From Panacagrimonas sp052386745 (GTDB taxonomy: Bacteria; Pseudomonadota; Gammaproteobacteria; Nevskiales; Nevskiaceae), in NCBI GenBank assembly GCA_052386745.1, contig JBQTJW010000014.1, positions 24,883 to 88,882 on the forward strand: a stretch of DNA of 64,000 nucleotides, read 5' to 3'. The position numbers and the translations under genes were made by a program. The notes beneath the pieces were generated by a model. The model saw only the letters and a program-made list of their open reading frames with translations. It did no database searches and was not told the DNA's origin. Position 1 is the stretch's first letter. Each line of letters begins with the position of its first letter. Positions 54,925-63,633 of this stretch are shown here, piece by piece.

Positions 54925-55138
54925 CGTTCGAACTTGCTTCCATATTTCTGGAAGCAGCTGCTTCAAGGCCAGAAGTTGCGGAGCCCGTGGTCTCACGGCG
55001 CTTAGACGTGTCCGATGCCGATCAGGGAGCACTCGAATCCGGACCGTCCCGAAAGCGGACGAACGCGATGGCCCGCTTTTGGCACTTCAGCGACACTGAC
55101 CGGACGGTAGCCCGCCATTTTGTTGTGCAGCATTCGTG

Positions 55139-55432
55139 TCAAGCGGAGGGCGATGAGCGACGCTTGCCTGCGCTACGCGCCTTAGCCCGAATTGCCCGAT
55201 CGAGCACTTCGCTCGAGGCATTGAGTTCCTGGATGGGCCAGACGTCGTTGGCCAGACCTCGCAGCGCCAAATGGATCAGCGCCGTGTCGGAGAGACCGAA
55301 GTGAGCGGAAAGCTTTCGCACCGTCTCGCGAGTCACACCCATTGGAGTGTCCGCCGCCCGCCAGCGCACCAGAAGAGTGTCCTGCCGACTTCCCGGTTCT
55401 ACCTCTAGCTTCGGATTGGGGCGGGGCCTCAA
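55139..55432 (-). CDS. Small HTH-like protein of unknown function
   Basis: A 97-aa basic protein. The middle (MGVTRETVRKLSAHFGLSDTALIHLALRGLAND) resembles an antitoxin-type DNA-binding helix pair. No partner toxin is adjacent: 214 bp separate it from the convergent capP gene. Not recognised further. Confidence 0.55.
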   Translation of the reverse strand: MRPRPNPKLEVEPGSRQDTLLVRWRAADTPMGVTRETVRKLSAHFGLSDTALIHLALRGLANDVWPIQELNASSEVLDRAIRAKARSAGKRRSSPSA

Positions 55433-55779
55433 CGTGGGGAGTTCCTAGTTGATCCGTCACGGTCTATGGTAGATCCAAAGTATATACCGGAAATTTACAG
55501 GGCGCGTCGATGTCCAAAATCCGCGCACAGGTCTGTGACCAGAGGGAGGGAATTTGCGCCATCGGAATACTGATGGGCGACATCGGCGAATCAATTCGTC
55601 TGATGCCACTGCGACGGTTGGTGATTTGCCCAATGCGGCTAGTCGCTCATACCGCATAGCCCAACAAGGCAGATCGTCGCGTTCGGACGGACGCAGCCCT
55701 GAGATGTGCGCTATAAATCTCACGACGACGCAGTTATGCAGTACTTCGTAGGATCAATGGCGATCGGTAAAGACAGCGT
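55433..55779. other. Intergenic region between divergent genes
   Basis: About 350 bp, AT-richer than its surroundings, with no convincing gene on either strand. It presumably holds the promoters for 55139-55432 (minus) and 55780-56382 (plus). Confidence 0.4.
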
Positions 55780-56382
55780 ATGAGCGATTGGGACTTTCTA
55801 CATGACATGCACCATGACGGCTATAGCCCAGAGCAGATAGCTGATGCGGCTGCTTGTGGGTACAACCCATGGGAGGAGCACATAAGCGGAGAGTGGATCG
55901 ACGCTCAGCTTGATGATGAGCCGGAAGTCGATGTCACCTCAGTTCAGCTATCGGGGGCGTTTCAGAGCAGAGATGGATTCCCATTCAGCGTTCTAGATCA
56001 AACCCAGATATTCCTGGACCTAGTGGATTGCGCGGCACGCCATTTCGAGAACACGGGAAGGTACTTGCAGATCTGGGGGGAGCTCGGAGAAATCTACGCT
56101 GAAATAAAGTTTGGGCTTCGCCGCCACGGGACCCACACCGCCGGTTCTGACGGCACGATCGCTGGAAGGCTTGTGGAGGTGAAGACAATTTCGCCGGAGA
56201 AGTGCTGCGACCGTGTGCTGGTCAAAAGCCAGGGAAACTTTGAGCAGTTGCTCGTCGTTCGAATCGGCCGGGACTTCAAGTTCCAGGCGAGACTTTTTGA
56301 AAGAAGCGAACTGAAGAGAGTCGGCGCAAAGTTCCTCACTGGGCAGCTCTCGAATACAACAGGTGACGAGAGCGAACGATGA
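55780..56382 (+). CDS. DUF6998-like protein with PD-(D/E)XK-type motif
   Basis: A 200-aa protein. The C-terminal half reads GELGEIYAEIKFG, then AGSDGTIAGRLVEVKTISPEK and RVLVKSQGNFEQLLVVRI. The SDG...VEVK pattern with an upstream Glu fits a small PD-(D/E)XK nuclease fold. The acidic N-terminal 70 residues are not recognised. It stands alone between CBASS regulators and the partition/recombinase module and may be a defence or restriction component. Confidence 0.68.
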   Translation: MSDWDFLHDMHHDGYSPEQIADAAACGYNPWEEHISGEWIDAQLDDEPEVDVTSVQLSGAFQSRDGFPFSVLDQTQIFLDLVDCAARHFENTGRYLQIWGELGEIYAEIKFGLRRHGTHTAGSDGTIAGRLVEVKTISPEKCCDRVLVKSQGNFEQLLVVRIGRDFKFQARLFERSELKRVGAKFLTGQLSNTTGDESER

Positions 56383-56580
56383 AGCTGGTTGTTGAATGCT
56401 TCAAAGGTGAATGCTGACATCCCCTGCGACCGGGCCATGGTGGTTGGTAAGCCGCTATGAGACGGCAATTCGCGTGACATCGCGGGTGACTGCTGGCGAG
56501 AGAGACGTGCCGCCGAAGCTCCATCCGGTTGAGCTTGGCGACGCTCATCGAATCGAAAAGTCGCTGGGCCGAGGTGTGAA

Positions 56581-56796
56581 ATGGATTGGAAGATCGACTG
56601 GCGGCCCGCTGGCTATGGATTGGCAATCCATTACGCCACGGGGGCAGCCTTCAACATCTCTCGGACAGGGTGGCTTGCTGTCAACGATGCGGCCGGCCTT
56701 TCCGATTGGCAACTGAGTGCGGTTATGTCTGAGTTGCGTACCCTGCTCGACGACATCGTGGCTGCGGGAGGGTCCGAGCGCACGTCTTTGCACTAG
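56581..56796 (+). CDS. Small hypothetical protein
   Basis: A 71-aa frame with plausible protein composition (MDWKIDWRPAGYGLAIHY...GWLAVNDAAGLSDWQL). No family is recognised and the ribosome site is weak. It may equally be a fragment. Confidence 0.4.
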   Translation: MDWKIDWRPAGYGLAIHYATGAAFNISRTGWLAVNDAAGLSDWQLSAVMSELRTLLDDIVAAGGSERTSLH

Positions 56797-56955
56797 TTGA
56801 ACTATGGCGCCGGAGTTCAAGCCAGACGTTCCGGCCGTGGCCGGGCGGAAGTGTCCCGACGTCGACTAGATGACTGGAATCTGCCCTCGTCACCGGCACA
56901 GTCTAGGTGGCCGCAGGTGGTGTATCCCGGGTGGATAATGATGAGAAATAGCATG

Positions 56956-57837
56956 TCACTGCTCAAGGGAAGCGGTCTTGATGATCGATTCGAACTCTGT
57001 CAGGAGTTCAGAGTGACGGAGTTGCAGATGGCTCCGCACCGCCTTGTTTTCGACCATCTTGGCGAGATAACCCCTGGCCAGAACTAGATTGAGCACATCG
57101 AGGCCATAGGCTTGCTCGGCGACCTTGTACTGGCCCTGGAGGTTGGACATCTCGTGCTCCATCTTCGCCATTTGCTCCGGCGTGACGCCGTTGAGCTTTC
57201 TCGGCTTGCGACCGACCTCCAGTTGGTCCTCGGACGTGGCGACCAGCATTGCCTCCGCGTAGGCAACGGTCACCGCATTCGCGGAAACCATTAGCTCGAC
57301 GCATTCGACTTGGCGCGTCGACTTCATCTTTCGGAGCACGCGCGAAATGTCGGCCGTGAAATGATGGTCCTTCAGTAGCTCAGCCGCCTCAGGGCATATG
57401 CCGTCAAGCAGAGTTAGCTTTTTTGAGATGGTCCTCACATCGACGGCCAACGCCTCTGCGAGCCGCGCCGGCGAGACACCTCGGGCGACCGCCCGTCGAA
57501 GCATGTGATGCTCTTGGATCGTCGAGATGCGGTTGATGCGATTGTTGTAGGTGTAGCCCTCGTCGTCCTTGGCTAGAAGGCAGGCTGCCTCGGGTACCCC
57601 AAGCTCCCGAAGCACGTGTATGCGAATGTGACCATCAAGCAGCACGTATTGGCCAGTACGCGAAGCCGTTGCCGCGACGGATAGCGGCTCGATCATGCCG
57701 ACGGCGTCAATCGACCCACGGATCTGCTTGTACTTGAAGGATTGCGCGAGGCCTTCAGGTGGGCGACGCGACGGAAGGATCTGGGTGAGCGGAATCATCA
57801 ACGGCTCGAGACCGAAGCCAAGCGTCACCCCATTCAT
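56956..57837 (-). CDS. RepB/ParB-like protein, second of the recombinase module
   Basis: A 293-aa ParB-fold protein. LLDGHIRIHVLRELG is the ParB box region, SPARLAEALAVDVRTISKKLTLL the HTH, and the C-terminal half matches plasmid RepB partition proteins. Its start overlaps the stop of the first ParB gene. It is likely not a true chromosome partition gene, because no ParA is present; in this module the ParB-like proteins probably regulate or assist the recombinase. Confidence 0.85.
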   Translation of the reverse strand: MNGVTLGFGLEPLMIPLTQILPSRRPPEGLAQSFKYKQIRGSIDAVGMIEPLSVAATASRTGQYVLLDGHIRIHVLRELGVPEAACLLAKDDEGYTYNNRINRISTIQEHHMLRRAVARGVSPARLAEALAVDVRTISKKLTLLDGICPEAAELLKDHHFTADISRVLRKMKSTRQVECVELMVSANAVTVAYAEAMLVATSEDQLEVGRKPRKLNGVTPEQMAKMEHEMSNLQGQYKVAEQAYGLDVLNLVLARGYLAKMVENKAVRSHLQLRHSELLTEFESIIKTASLEQ

Positions 57838-58736
57838 TATCGGGCAGCTCCGGTGGCAATCTTGTCCGCAAGCGATTTCGGCAGCGTATCCAGACGCTCC
57901 GCTCGAAGGAGCGTCACGAAGTGATCATCAGCGAGCAGCTGCCGCAGCGCGCCAATCACGAACAGCAAGCGCTGCTGCGTGAAAGCCGCTTTCTTGACGA
58001 TCGTTTTCTGACGTTCAACCTCCTTTTGGTAGGTCCGGATCAAGCTTGAGGGGGTGACGTTTACCCGTTTGCGCGGAGTGCCGCGTTCGATCGTGCGACC
58101 CAACGTGCGGCGCTGCTCGATGAGTCGTCGGGCCTCCGTCAACTGCTTTCCACGCAGGTCTCCAGACTCGTATGCGTCCTGCAACGCGCTCTGGACGGAC
58201 TTGTCGTCGTCACCAGCGCCGACTATCGAGATGGCCGCGTTGAGCGGCACGCGGCCGCGCTGCACTGCCGCCAGGAGCCGTTCCTCGCCTCGATCCAGCA
58301 GCAGCAGGATGCCGTGCACGTATTCAGGCGCGAGGCCAGTTTTTGTGGCGATCGCTTTCCGATCGTAGCCCTGGTCTCGCAGGGTGGTGATGGCGGCAAG
58401 CAGTTCCAACGGCCGAAATTGTCGTCTGGCGATGTTCTCAGCGAGGCTCATGATGAAGGCGTCTTCGTCGCTGGCAGCAACAACCAGGGCGGGTATGTAA
58501 CGCTCTCCAAGCGCCCGAAATGCCTTGAGTCGGCCTTCACCACAGACGAGCAGGTAATGCTCCGAGCCGTCGGCGCTCGGGCGCGGAGTAACCGTGATCG
58601 GCTTCTTCAGGCCGATCATTTTGATGTTGCGGACGATCGTCTCGAACACCTTCGCGTTGCGCTCGCGCGGATTCAACACCGTGATCTGGTCGAGGGGAAT
58701 CATCCGGACAGTCGGAGGTACGGCGAGGTTGCTCAT
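57837..58736 (-). CDS. ParB/RepB/Spo0J-family protein of the recombinase module
   Basis: A 299-aa protein with the ParB N-terminal domain (LLVCGEGRLKAFRALGE; MSLAENIARRQFRPLELLAAI) and an HTH (DRKAIATKTGLAPEYVHGIL). It overlaps the recombinase stop by 4 bp and the next gene by one base, forming a tight three-gene unit. ParB family CTPases bind DNA and spread; here a role in integration or excision is inferred. Confidence 0.88.
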   Translation of the reverse strand: MSNLAVPPTVRMIPLDQITVLNPRERNAKVFETIVRNIKMIGLKKPITVTPRPSADGSEHYLLVCGEGRLKAFRALGERYIPALVVAASDEDAFIMSLAENIARRQFRPLELLAAITTLRDQGYDRKAIATKTGLAPEYVHGILLLLDRGEERLLAAVQRGRVPLNAAISIVGAGDDDKSVQSALQDAYESGDLRGKQLTEARRLIEQRRTLGRTIERGTPRKRVNVTPSSLIRTYQKEVERQKTIVKKAAFTQQRLLFVIGALRQLLADDHFVTLLRAERLDTLPKSLADKIATGAAR

Positions 58737-60298
58737 GAGGCCCTCCGGAGCCGCGTCCGCTCGGCCATGTGGTACAGGTAATCGAGAGTGTCGAATCGGT
58801 AGCTCTCGAACTCGATGGGGTTGCGATCAGCCAGGCTCAGCCGAGGGTGTGCGAAGTCCAGACGCGGTAGAAGGTAGTAGTCGAGCGGCTCGCGATTGCT
58901 TTCGTCCAGGCGTACGGCCACCGTGATGTCGGGCATAAGCCCTGTATCAAAGCGGACTTTCCAGCGGTGTCGGCCTGACTCCAGGGTCGTGCATCGGGCC
59001 AGGACCACAGATACGTCGAATTCCCCGTTGACCCGAAGCAAGTCCGTCGCCGGGTCACGTACGACTTGGCCGCCGATCTCCGCGATCCGCCTCTCGGTCT
59101 CGGAGACGATGTCTGGGTGGAGCTTTCGTAGGATGTGATTCACCTCCAGGAACCGGTAGTCCCTCTCTGGCGAGAAGCCGACCATCTGGTACGCGCGGAT
59201 CAAACTGCCGAATCGATAAGCGTAGACGGAGGACGATGGCATTCCGTCGGTTTCATCGATTACCAAGCCCGAGAGGAAGCCTCGGTTTCGATGCAGCGTG
59301 CGCAGCCGCTCGATGAGTTCGTCGTCCGTGAACCGGCGAGCTCGTGCCCGGATGATGCCCTGAGCGGTGAAGAAAATATCCGCGGGAATTACGGGCTCGA
59401 ATGCCCCATCCTTCTTGATCCACATGTCCGGGGTATTGATCACTCGAAGCTTCTTGAGCTTGAACGAGACCCGGTTGTAGACGTTGTTGCCGACGTATTT
59501 CTCGTTGGTCAGCACTTGGTGGACCGTACCACGCGTCCATGGCCGCTGTAGGTCCGTCAAGATGTCTCTCTCGTTCAGCCGATTGGCGATCTCGGCTTCA
59601 GTTCGCCCTTCGTTGATGAACCAGCGATAGATGTCTTGAACCGTCTTGATTTCAAATTCTGGTCCTGGTTTCAGGATCACGCGGTCCGTTTGAAGGCTCT
59701 TGTGCTCACCCCGTAGCAGCTCGCCCTTCGGGTGGCCGTGCTGATCGATCAGTACCCGGCGTAGCCCGAATCCTGCCGGTCCGCCTTGTCTGAAGCCGAG
59801 TTCGATGAGACGGCACTGACCCGCGAAAACCTTGGCCGAAAGCTCGCGGCTGTATTCGCCGGCCATCGCTCGTTTCACGCCTTTGACGATGGTCGACACT
59901 GGCGACCCATCGTTCTCGAACTGCTCGGCGCAGTAAGCCACCTGGATGCCCGAGCGGCGGCAGATGTACTCGTAGTACGCGCTCTCGTCGGCATCCTGGA
60001 ATCGGCCCCACCGACTCACGTCATAAACCAGGATGATCTGGAAGTCGGCCGTACCAGCTTCGACATCGCGGATCAGGTTCTGAAGGGCTCGTCTGCCGTC
60101 CATCCGCAGGCCGCTCTTCCCGGCGTCGGCGTAGGTTTTGACGATCTCGATTCCCCGACGTGACGCGTATTCTCGAATCTTGTCGCTCTGATTCTCTGTC
60201 GAGTACTGCTGATGTTCGGTTGACATCCGAACGTACTCCGCCGCTCGAGTCGGGCCCTGAGGCAGATCCACCTGACTGCTAACCAATCTGAGCGGCAT
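58733..60298 (-). CDS. Large serine recombinase
   Basis: A 521-aa site-specific recombinase. The resolvase-type catalytic domain begins AAEYVRMSTEHQQYSTENQ, with nucleophile Ser26, and includes YDVSRWGRFQDADE. The recombinase domain (GFGLRRVLIDQHG... WTRGTVHQVLTNEKYVGNNVYNR) and a C-terminal region follow. It heads the recombinase-ParB-ParB operon and may once have mobilised its own element, now nested in the Tn7-like element near its right end. Confidence 0.9.
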   Translation of the reverse strand: MPLRLVSSQVDLPQGPTRAAEYVRMSTEHQQYSTENQSDKIREYASRRGIEIVKTYADAGKSGLRMDGRRALQNLIRDVEAGTADFQIILVYDVSRWGRFQDADESAYYEYICRRSGIQVAYCAEQFENDGSPVSTIVKGVKRAMAGEYSRELSAKVFAGQCRLIELGFRQGGPAGFGLRRVLIDQHGHPKGELLRGEHKSLQTDRVILKPGPEFEIKTVQDIYRWFINEGRTEAEIANRLNERDILTDLQRPWTRGTVHQVLTNEKYVGNNVYNRVSFKLKKLRVINTPDMWIKKDGAFEPVIPADIFFTAQGIIRARARRFTDDELIERLRTLHRNRGFLSGLVIDETDGMPSSSVYAYRFGSLIRAYQMVGFSPERDYRFLEVNHILRKLHPDIVSETERRIAEIGGQVVRDPATDLLRVNGEFDVSVVLARCTTLESGRHRWKVRFDTGLMPDITVAVRLDESNREPLDYYLLPRLDFAHPRLSLADRNPIEFESYRFDTLDYLYHMAERTRLRRAS

Positions 60299-60507
60299 AC
60301 CGATCTCCCACGCCGGTTGCTGAAGGGGCTTGGACCTACGCAGGAGCCCGCGATGGTTCGCATCGGGTCGCCTTGAGCGAAGAGTGACTCGGCCTCTGTT
60401 CCGGACACGCCCATGCCTGGCACGCGGACGGTTTCGGAAATGACCCTAGCAGTGGCCAGTGGTCTCCACCTATCGAGTCCTCTCTTTGCAATTCGATTCC
60501 GGATGCA

Positions 60508-60927
60508 TCAGCGAGTTGAAATAGTTCGAATTTCGACCGTCCACGAGTCCATGTTTGCAAAGGTGTCGCCGATCCGAAGGAGTCGATAAGTGCCTGAAGG
60601 CATTGGTGGAGAAGCGCACGTGTCCATGTTTGCAACTGGAGGCCGCTTGCCTCGCAGTGCTCTTTGGCGCTGCTGCGCACGATTTCGAGCCGTATATTCC
60701 GGGTGGGCGGCTCGATACTCGCGCCAATATCCAGGGCTTCGCCGTAACCACGCTTGGTGGGCGTTGTCCTGATTCTCCCGATAGTCTGGATCGTCGCGGC
60801 GTCTCGCTTTCTGCCAGAGACGCCGGCGCTCACGCTGACATTCCGGGCGGGCGCAGTAGCGCTGGTCGGGTACTTGCGGGTAAGGGCGGAAGATCTGGTG
60901 GCAAGCGGCGCAACGCTCCTGACGCAT
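60508..60927 (-). CDS. Small Cys-rich protein associated with the recombinase module
   Basis: A 139-aa basic protein. The N-terminus has a zinc motif (CAACHQIFRPYPQVPDQRYC, then C in RPECQRE) followed by repeated Arg/Trp/Tyr segments (WLRRSPGYWREYRAAHPEYTARNR). I have seen this arrangement near mobile-element recombinases. Its 3' part carries a 14-bp direct repeat (GTCCATGTTTGCAA at 60547-60560 and 60622-60635) that encodes two ANMD motifs. The start is the ATG giving MRQERCAAC. Confidence 0.62.
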   Translation of the reverse strand: MRQERCAACHQIFRPYPQVPDQRYCARPECQRERRRLWQKARRRDDPDYRENQDNAHQAWLRRSPGYWREYRAAHPEYTARNRAQQRQRALRGKRPPVANMDTCASPPMPSGTYRLLRIGDTFANMDSWTVEIRTISTR

Positions 60928-61170
60928 AGGGAGCCCCCCGACAAGAGTCGACTGTCGAGGATCGCTTAGTCGCCCCAATCGCAGCGCTCTAGCGCGCTCG
61001 CTTCGCCGAGGGAACTCGGGCCAGCGGTACCCAAGCGACTTCGCTAGGGCGTCGGAGCTCTAGACGAACCCCGCGAGGGATCTATCAACGACGCTTCCCG
61101 CCACCAGCCCGCTCCCCTGCGGGAATGTCGGTGACTACGTCCCTCTCAGCGAGGCTGCGACGTCCGATCT
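60928..61170. other. Noncoding DNA inside the right end
   Basis: About 240 bp between the Cys-rich gene and the first right-end repeat. No gene is visible. It is GC-rich and low in structure. Confidence 0.4.
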
Positions 61171-61286
61171 TTACCGGTTTTTCTAAACGTGCTCGTTAAT
61201 CAGGCTCGTTCGTCTGAGAGTTACCGGTTTTATTGAGCTCAAAACCCGCCCTACTGCTTACCGGTTTTACCGCTGCGATCAATTGT
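61171..61286. repeat. Right transposon end with three TnsB-site-like repeats and target duplication
   Basis: Reverse-oriented copies of the repeat lie at 61171-61185 (TTACCGGTTTTTCTA), 61221-61235 (TTACCGGTTTTATTG) and 61258-61272 (TTACCGGTTTTACCG). The last belongs to the terminal inverted repeat ending GCTGCGATC at 61280. AATTGT (61281-61286) is the right copy of the target duplication. Confidence 0.85.
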
Positions 61287-61293
61287 TCCGAGC

Positions 61294-61349
61294 AATTAAA
61301 GTCGTGAACAGGTAATTAAAGTCGTGAACTCGCAATTAAAGTCGTGAAC
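61294..61349. repeat. Three 20-bp-period repeats just outside the right end
   Basis: AATTAAAGTCGTGAAC occurs at 61294-61309, 61314-61329 and 61334-61349, separated by AGGT and TCGC. Regular 20-bp spacing of 16-bp direct repeats resembles transposase-binding arrays at TniA/TnsB-type element ends. It begins 7 bp outside the Tn7-like element, so it is likely the end of a second element in the same glmS site. It is too short and unspaced to be CRISPR. Confidence 0.7.
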
Positions 61350-61386
61350 TGTTCGATCCAGCTTCGCCAAGTCCCTCCCAGAGCTA

Positions 61387-62625
61387 TCAGGCTTGCCGAA
61401 CCTTTACGAAAATCTCCGTAGGGTGCGCGTCTCCCTCGATCGGAATTGCGAGCCGAGAAAGCGACTCCCACTGGCGAGCACTGCCTGCTGAAAACGGAAA
61501 GCGAAGTTGATTCTCACCGCGAGCTGACGGCATCGCACCGGACCGCCAATACGAGACGTCCTGATCGAATCGGACCGTCGCTATCGCTCCGTTCGAGAAC
61601 TTCACTACCAACGCACGCCCATGCTGAAGGGTATTTCGCTCGGACGTCAGCACTTGTGGCACGGCTGGCACACTCTTTATTGAGGCTTCGAGCACTGCGT
61701 TACGAGTCCGCACATCATTCCAGTCGTGGAAAATCAAATATGTCGCTCTCGAATCAGCGCCCGGCCGACAATCCAGAGTCGCGATTTCAATCTCTGGACG
61801 GCCCCACCTATCACCTCCGACGCGCATTCGGAGGCCGACCAGCAGCTGCTTCAGGAGAGCCACTGACAAAGGCGAGAAAAGATAGCGATCACTATATGCA
61901 ATGGCGCTCACCGAACACTCGGCGCTCTCAAGCAAGCGCAGCAGATCTGGATGAGAGGCCGCCAGCAGTTTCCAGAGGCGCTCGCCAAAGCCGAGAAGCG
62001 GCCCGTCCACCTCCCTATGAAGAACAACTTCGACATCCCCGGCGACCCTCGTTGCAGGTCTTATCTGATCGACGACTAGACGGTCCATTGCCGTCGTCGA
62101 TCCCGATGCTTGCCGCACGGTGATAACGGGCTCATCGGATCGGCCCCATTTCTCCGAAAACGCGCCAGCGGATGCGTCGGCAGTGGCCCAGCGTATGACC
62201 CCGTCGAGACCGACTACCTCTGCAAGTACCACGACCCCACCCGCGACGAGCGCTGAGGCCGAAGCGACAACCGACACGCGAGGGTGGTCAGCGAGGCTCG
62301 CAAGTAGGTATTTATTCTCATCAGAAAGTTCGTTGTGATACCCCGCCGTCAACGCAACCTCGACCTGGGTTCCCCTGGCGGAAAGGTCGAACGCGAGTTG
62401 CCGCATCGCGGAAACACCTAAATCCCATTCCGCAGGAGAGCCATGGGCCACCAAGCGAACAACCCGCGTGCCGGCAGCACTGGCCGACCTCAGGACAGCA
62501 GGTCTCAATGCAATGGTTTCCACACGAGACGCGTCGCCGAAGTATTGGAGGGGTTCGGGAAGCCTCAGGGCAATGAGCCAATCCCTTGATAGCCACTTCA
62601 ATGCGGCGTGTCGGTCCAAGCGATC
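61387..62625 (-). pseudogene. C-terminal fragment of a DUF1998-type helicase, inverted
   Basis: The open frame continues to 62952 but meaningful sequence starts near 62625 (DRLDRHAALKWLSRDWLIAL) and runs for about 412 residues to HPTEIFVKVRQA. The plus-strand fragment at 63237-63633 ends DFDQRFQTDR, so the two join naturally as QTDRLDRHAAL: this piece appears to be the inverted continuation of that helicase C-terminus. The shared bases at the junction are GATCGC. The C-terminal domain itself is not recognised. Confidence 0.65.
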
Positions 62626-62637
62626 CCTGCCCCTCGG

Positions 62638-63109
62638 AAGCAGAAGGGCAAGGCCAAACAATCGGACCTCATCTTTGATGAGGGAGAGGGGCTGTCGACC
62701 AAGGAGCAGCAGTACGCCCACACCGCGGTCATCAACGGTGTCCGCCACGAGGTGGACCGTTGGCGCCAGATCCCAAATTCGGCCGACTAGCGCGTCACCC
62801 CGGAGACTGCCCGCCTGCTGGAGCACTGGCGTCATCACGCCTTCAGCGGGGTCCGACCGTTCTTCTGTCAGGTCGAAGCCGTCGAGACTGCAATCTGGCT
62901 CACCGAGGTTGCGCCCAACGTCGGTAAGGCGGGCGACAAATACATCGAGCACTTGGCCAATGCCAACGCCGCGGCCAATCCAGAGTTATCGCGTCTCGCG
63001 CTCAAGCTGGCGACGGGAGCTGGCAAGACTACGGTCATGGCCATGCTCATTGCCTGGCAGACCATCAACGCGGTCCGGCGCCCGAACAGCAAACGCTTTA
63101 CGCGCGGGT
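62638..63109 (+). pseudogene. N-terminal fragment of a BPTD_3080-type restriction helicase
   Basis: The frame reads KQKGKAKQSDLIFDEGEG, then HEVDRWRQIPNSAD-stop-RVTPETARLLEHWRHH, CQVEAVETAIWLTEVAPN and the Walker A segment ALKLATGAGKTTVMAM. The TAG at 62788-62790 stands where homologues, as I recall, have Trp (TGG), a single-base nonsense change. Similarity ends after NSKRFTRG, where another helicase fragment is joined. Confidence 0.72.
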
Positions 63110-63236
63110 TACGAACTCGACAATGCTCGAGTTCATGCTTGTGCGCGCGCAAGACGCGCCGATCATCGAACAATCAAAAGGTAAGCTGAGCTGGATTGTG
63201 CTCGATGAAGCTCATTCGTACATCGGGTCGTCGCAG
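63108..63236 (+). pseudogene. Internal DEAH-box fragment of a DUF1998-type helicase
   Basis: Encodes VTNSTMLEFMLVRAQDAPII and KGKLSWIVLDEAHSYIGSSQ, the motif Ia-II stretch of a large DEAH helicase. It is fused in a different frame to the preceding fragment and breaks off right after SSQ. Confidence 0.72.
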
Positions 63237-63633
63237 TGGCCCCCGGAGCATGCTCGTACGCCTGGTTGCGAATCTACTGTCGGTCAGTATCGAGGAGCCC
63301 TCCGGGCAGGACATGGTCGACGAATGTCTAAGTCGAGCGTGGTCTGACCTCACCTCATGCTCATTGCTTCAGCAGACGGGAGATGGGCACGTCCTCCGGT
63401 TGGACTCATTGGCGTTTTGCGTCATTCAGAAGGCCCGGCTGTGCCCGGTCACACGCAGATTTCTTGACACGACAGTACGATCAATCACGCCTTATGCATC
63501 CGGTGCCGACGGATTTATCGCGGAACTGTTGGACTCCGCTCACGCCGCGCTCCACTGCCCAAAGGACTGCGACTCTGCTTGTCCGCACTGCGTTCTCGAC
63601 TTTGATCAGCGGTTCCAGACGGATCGCTGTGAT
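63237..63633 (+). pseudogene. Zinc-cluster fragment of a DUF1998-type helicase
   Basis: The frame gives VRLVANLLSVSIEEPSGQDM, then PYASGADGFIAELLDSAHAAL and the Cys cluster CPKDCDSACPHCVLDFDQRF, the DUF1998 signature. It ends at QTDR, where IS3 sequence begins; its likely continuation lies inverted at 61387-62625. Confidence 0.72.

Larger units (their letters stand above)
21011..61280. mobile_element. 40.27-kb Tn7-like transposon inserted at attTn7 (glmS)
   Basis: The ends are 23-bp inverted repeats with one mismatch: GATCGCA, then T or G, then CGG, then TAAAACCGGTAA, at 21011-21033 and 61258-61280. Extra internal copies of the repeat core lie at each end, and AATTGT direct repeats flank the element. 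Inside are tnsA, tnsB, tnsC, a TnsD and a second TniQ-family gene, in the middle of the element instead of at one end, with cargo on both sides. The cargo has lower and more uneven GC than the flanking chromosome and is dominated by defence genes. No CRISPR array or Cas gene is visible. Confidence 0.9.

Noticed and set aside
54717..55304. Plus-strand frame overlapping the capP 3' end
   Set aside because: Overlaps capP and the antisense of the 55139 gene, with no coherent protein features.
56956..58736. ParB pair as evidence of a plasmid or chromosome partition locus
   Set aside because: No ParA and no parS-like cluster seen, and the genes are coupled to a serine recombinase inside a transposon.
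61294..61349. Three regular repeats as a CRISPR array
   Set aside because: Repeats are 16 bp with only 4-bp gaps and there are no Cas genes; the spacing fits transposase-binding sites.
62626..62952. N-terminal extension of the 61387 minus-strand frame
   Set aside because: It is antisense to the BPTD_3080-type fragment; recognisable sequence of the minus frame starts only at about 62625.
63515..63631. C-terminal extension of the IS3 transposase frame
   Set aside because: After HHSD the frame reads through helicase remnant DNA on the other strand; the catalytic Glu region is absent.
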